A DNA stretch of 64,000 nucleotides from the NCBI RefSeq assembly GCF_007748195.1, contig NZ_CP037920.1, forward strand, positions 6,751,959 through 6,815,958. The letters run 5' to 3'. A program made the translations under genes and the position numbers. The notes under the pieces were generated by a model, which searched no databases, was not told the DNA's origin, and was given only the letters and a program-made list of their open reading frames with translations. This stretch comes from Gimesia aquarii (lineage in GTDB: Bacteria; Planctomycetota; Planctomycetia; Planctomycetales; Planctomycetaceae). Of the stretch, positions 62,741-64,000 are shown in pieces (the first letter of the stretch is position 1; every line of letters starts with the position of its first letter).

Positions 62741-63415
62741 ATGTCACAAGTTCAACTCGACTTTTTTAATACCCCAGACGAGCCTGCTTTGAATTCTGTT
62801 TATGTGGATCCGATGTTAGGCTGTGCCAGAAATCCAAACTGGAGATACAACGAGGCGTGCCACATGTTTGTGGATCCGGAAACGTCTCTCGATGTACTAC
62901 ATGATTTCGCAACTCGCATCGGATTGATGAGAGACTGGTTTCAAAATCAATCAACGATTCCTCACTACGATTTGACGAAGTCAAAACGTCAATTGGCGAT
63001 TAAAAAGGGAGCCGTGAGTGTCGATCACCGATTTACGAATGCGAAACTCAAAGCCTGGCGTTTACCTGGGATTTCGTTTTCGATCACAACCGTTCAGACC
63101 CGGATGAAACGCAAAGACGTAACCCGTCGCCTCGGTTGGCACGATTTACAGCCAGACACGTTGCTGAAGGCCTGCGTGAAATGCATGGGACTGAAACGTG
63201 GGGAAAAACGGGAAGTCATTTGTGTGATCCGTGTTGTTTCTGTCTACAAGGAACCATTGAGCAAACTGGTTTTTGATCGTGATTATGGAAATCGGGAAGC
63301 GATGCGTGAAGGCTTTCCGGAAATGACCGGTGAAGAGTTTGTCGCCATGTTTTGTAAAAAGATGCGTGTCGTTCCCTCGACCAAAGTCACACGCATTGAA
63401 TTTTCTTATGTTTGA
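62741..63415 (+). CDS. Phage-type protein with ASCH-like C-terminus
   Basis: A 224-residue protein. The C-terminal part (CVIRVVSVYKEPLSKLVFDRDYGNREAMREGFPEMTGEEFVAMF) follows the layout of ASCH-domain proteins common in phages, which may bind RNA. The N-terminal half is a helical stretch of unknown function. It is 12 bases after the tail-anchored gene, so these are one unit. The ASCH assignment is moderate, based on recollection of the sequence pattern rather than a computed match. Confidence 0.6.
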   Translation: MSQVQLDFFNTPDEPALNSVYVDPMLGCARNPNWRYNEACHMFVDPETSLDVLHDFATRIGLMRDWFQNQSTIPHYDLTKSKRQLAIKKGAVSVDHRFTNAKLKAWRLPGISFSITTVQTRMKRKDVTRRLGWHDLQPDTLLKACVKCMGLKRGEKREVICVIRVVSVYKEPLSKLVFDRDYGNREAMREGFPEMTGEEFVAMFCKKMRVVPSTKVTRIEFSYV

Positions 63416-63435
63416 ATAAAAGGAGTAGTGATTCA

Positions 63436-63888
63436 ATGTTTTTTAGTTCTAAAAAAATGGATGCTCCGGTTCCATTTGGGGTTCTAGACATCTCTCTAGT
63501 TTCAGAAGTTGATCGTCTGACGCTGGATGAAGGACTCGCCATTCTGGTGACTCCTAAAACTATGTCTCCCGATTCAATTGAAGATTTCAGTGAGTGGTTA
63601 TTCGTCTATATGGAACGCAAAGAACGACAGAATCGTCGTGACTGTCGTCTGGTGATGAGGCAACGACGACGTCGAACAGTCAGACACGAAGGACTTGGAG
63701 ATAAATTCTATATTCTCAATTATCCCATGTTTGATGGTCAGTCCATTCAGGAAAAGTTGGAAGAAAAACTTCGAATTCTTAAAGAGCAACGAACTTGTTT
63801 TGATGAAGCGATTGCGTTGACTGAAAAATTGATTCATGAAAAGGAGATCGCTGACAAAGTGAATTCTTCTCCTTTCATTTACAAATAA
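63436..63888 (+). CDS. Island protein of unknown function
   Basis: A 150-residue protein starting at ATG 63436 after AAAGGAGTAGTG. The middle is strongly basic (RKERQNRRDCRLVMRQRRRRTVRHEG). The last 50 residues are likely coiled coil (IQEKLEEKLRILKEQRTCFDEAI). No family recognised. The basic patch suggests nucleic acid binding, but that is only a hint. Confidence 0.55.
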   Translation: MFFSSKKMDAPVPFGVLDISLVSEVDRLTLDEGLAILVTPKTMSPDSIEDFSEWLFVYMERKERQNRRDCRLVMRQRRRRTVRHEGLGDKFYILNYPMFDGQSIQEKLEEKLRILKEQRTCFDEAIALTEKLIHEKEIADKVNSSPFIYK

Positions 63889-63949
63889 TGTCTTGGAAAA
63901 GACTGTTTACCAGACAACATTTTAAACTCAGTTTAGAAAGGTTAAAGAG

Positions 63950-64000
63950 ATGCAATTACTCCCACCAAAGGAAGGCACCTGCCCTGTATGTGCTGTCGAT
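63950..64000 (+). CDS. Start of a zinc-finger-like protein (cut by window edge)
   Basis: Seventeen codons from ATG 63950 to the window end, read MQLLPPKEGTCPVCAVD. A CPxC pair suggests a small zinc ribbon, as is common in phage genes. A purine-rich AAAGGTTAAAGAG leader precedes it. Nothing more can be said without the right flank. Confidence 0.5.
   Translation, partial: MQLLPPKEGTCPVCAVD

Overview
The window looks like chromosome from a planctomycete, most likely Gimesia or a close relative. This is inferred from gene content and protein style: many secreted proteins and lipoproteins of unknown function, a TPR/HEAT lipoprotein, a beta-lactamase/NamZ fusion, a YCF48-like giant protein, ExeA-like ATPases, moderate GC and weak Shine-Dalgarno use. 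No rRNA is present, so the species cannot be fixed.

Positions 1-58,270 are mostly core and housekeeping DNA in short, often convergent units. In order: the tail of tatC, a CX5R phosphatase, PPK2, a serine hydrolase/NamZ fusion and nadE (1-7.3 kb); a TPR/HEAT lipoprotein, a CinA-C amidohydrolase, trmB and a lone TAXI-type binding protein (7.6-14.5 kb); serA, an HNH protein, hom, a cyclophilin lipoprotein, a PfkB sugar kinase and a thioesterase (14.7-21.3 kb); a HerA/DUF87-type ATPase, a pair of inverted REP-like elements and leuS (21.4-27.2 kb); a Tat-exported sugar isomerase-like protein, DUF5658, rsmE, an ExeA-like ATPase, a HAD phosphatase, YedK and an aldo/keto reductase (27.5-33.4 kb).

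A signalling block follows (33.4-38.2 kb): a NarL-type regulator beside an 84-residue stand-alone H-box protein, then, in the opposite direction, CheX, CheY and an HDOD-GGDEF protein with an MshEN-like tail. Next come an NhaD-like antiporter with a hairpin-rich leader, an SGNH hydrolase, a large membrane protein, a DinB-like protein and a ROK regulator (38.4-45.2 kb). A 918-base gap holds a nested inverted repeat. After it lie MscS, a parvulin, an aspartoacylase/SDR pair, an N-acetylglucosamine-type kinase with murQ and a divergent SSS symporter (amino-sugar or MurNAc salvage), a divergent RNase HII-like protein and a YCF48/CBM9-like secreted protein (46.1-58.0 kb).

At 58,270 a tRNA-Leu(GAG) marks the start of a mobile element that runs off the right edge. 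It has two consecutive hairpin/terminator RNA modules, a tyrosine recombinase, small orphan genes, a csrA, and a replication-type gene. Inside that gene lies an array of seven TGATCA hexamers in three near-perfect palindromes beside an AT-rich stretch, which looks like an embedded replication origin. A tail-anchored protein, an ASCH-like protein and further orphans follow. This island is the most novel part of the window.
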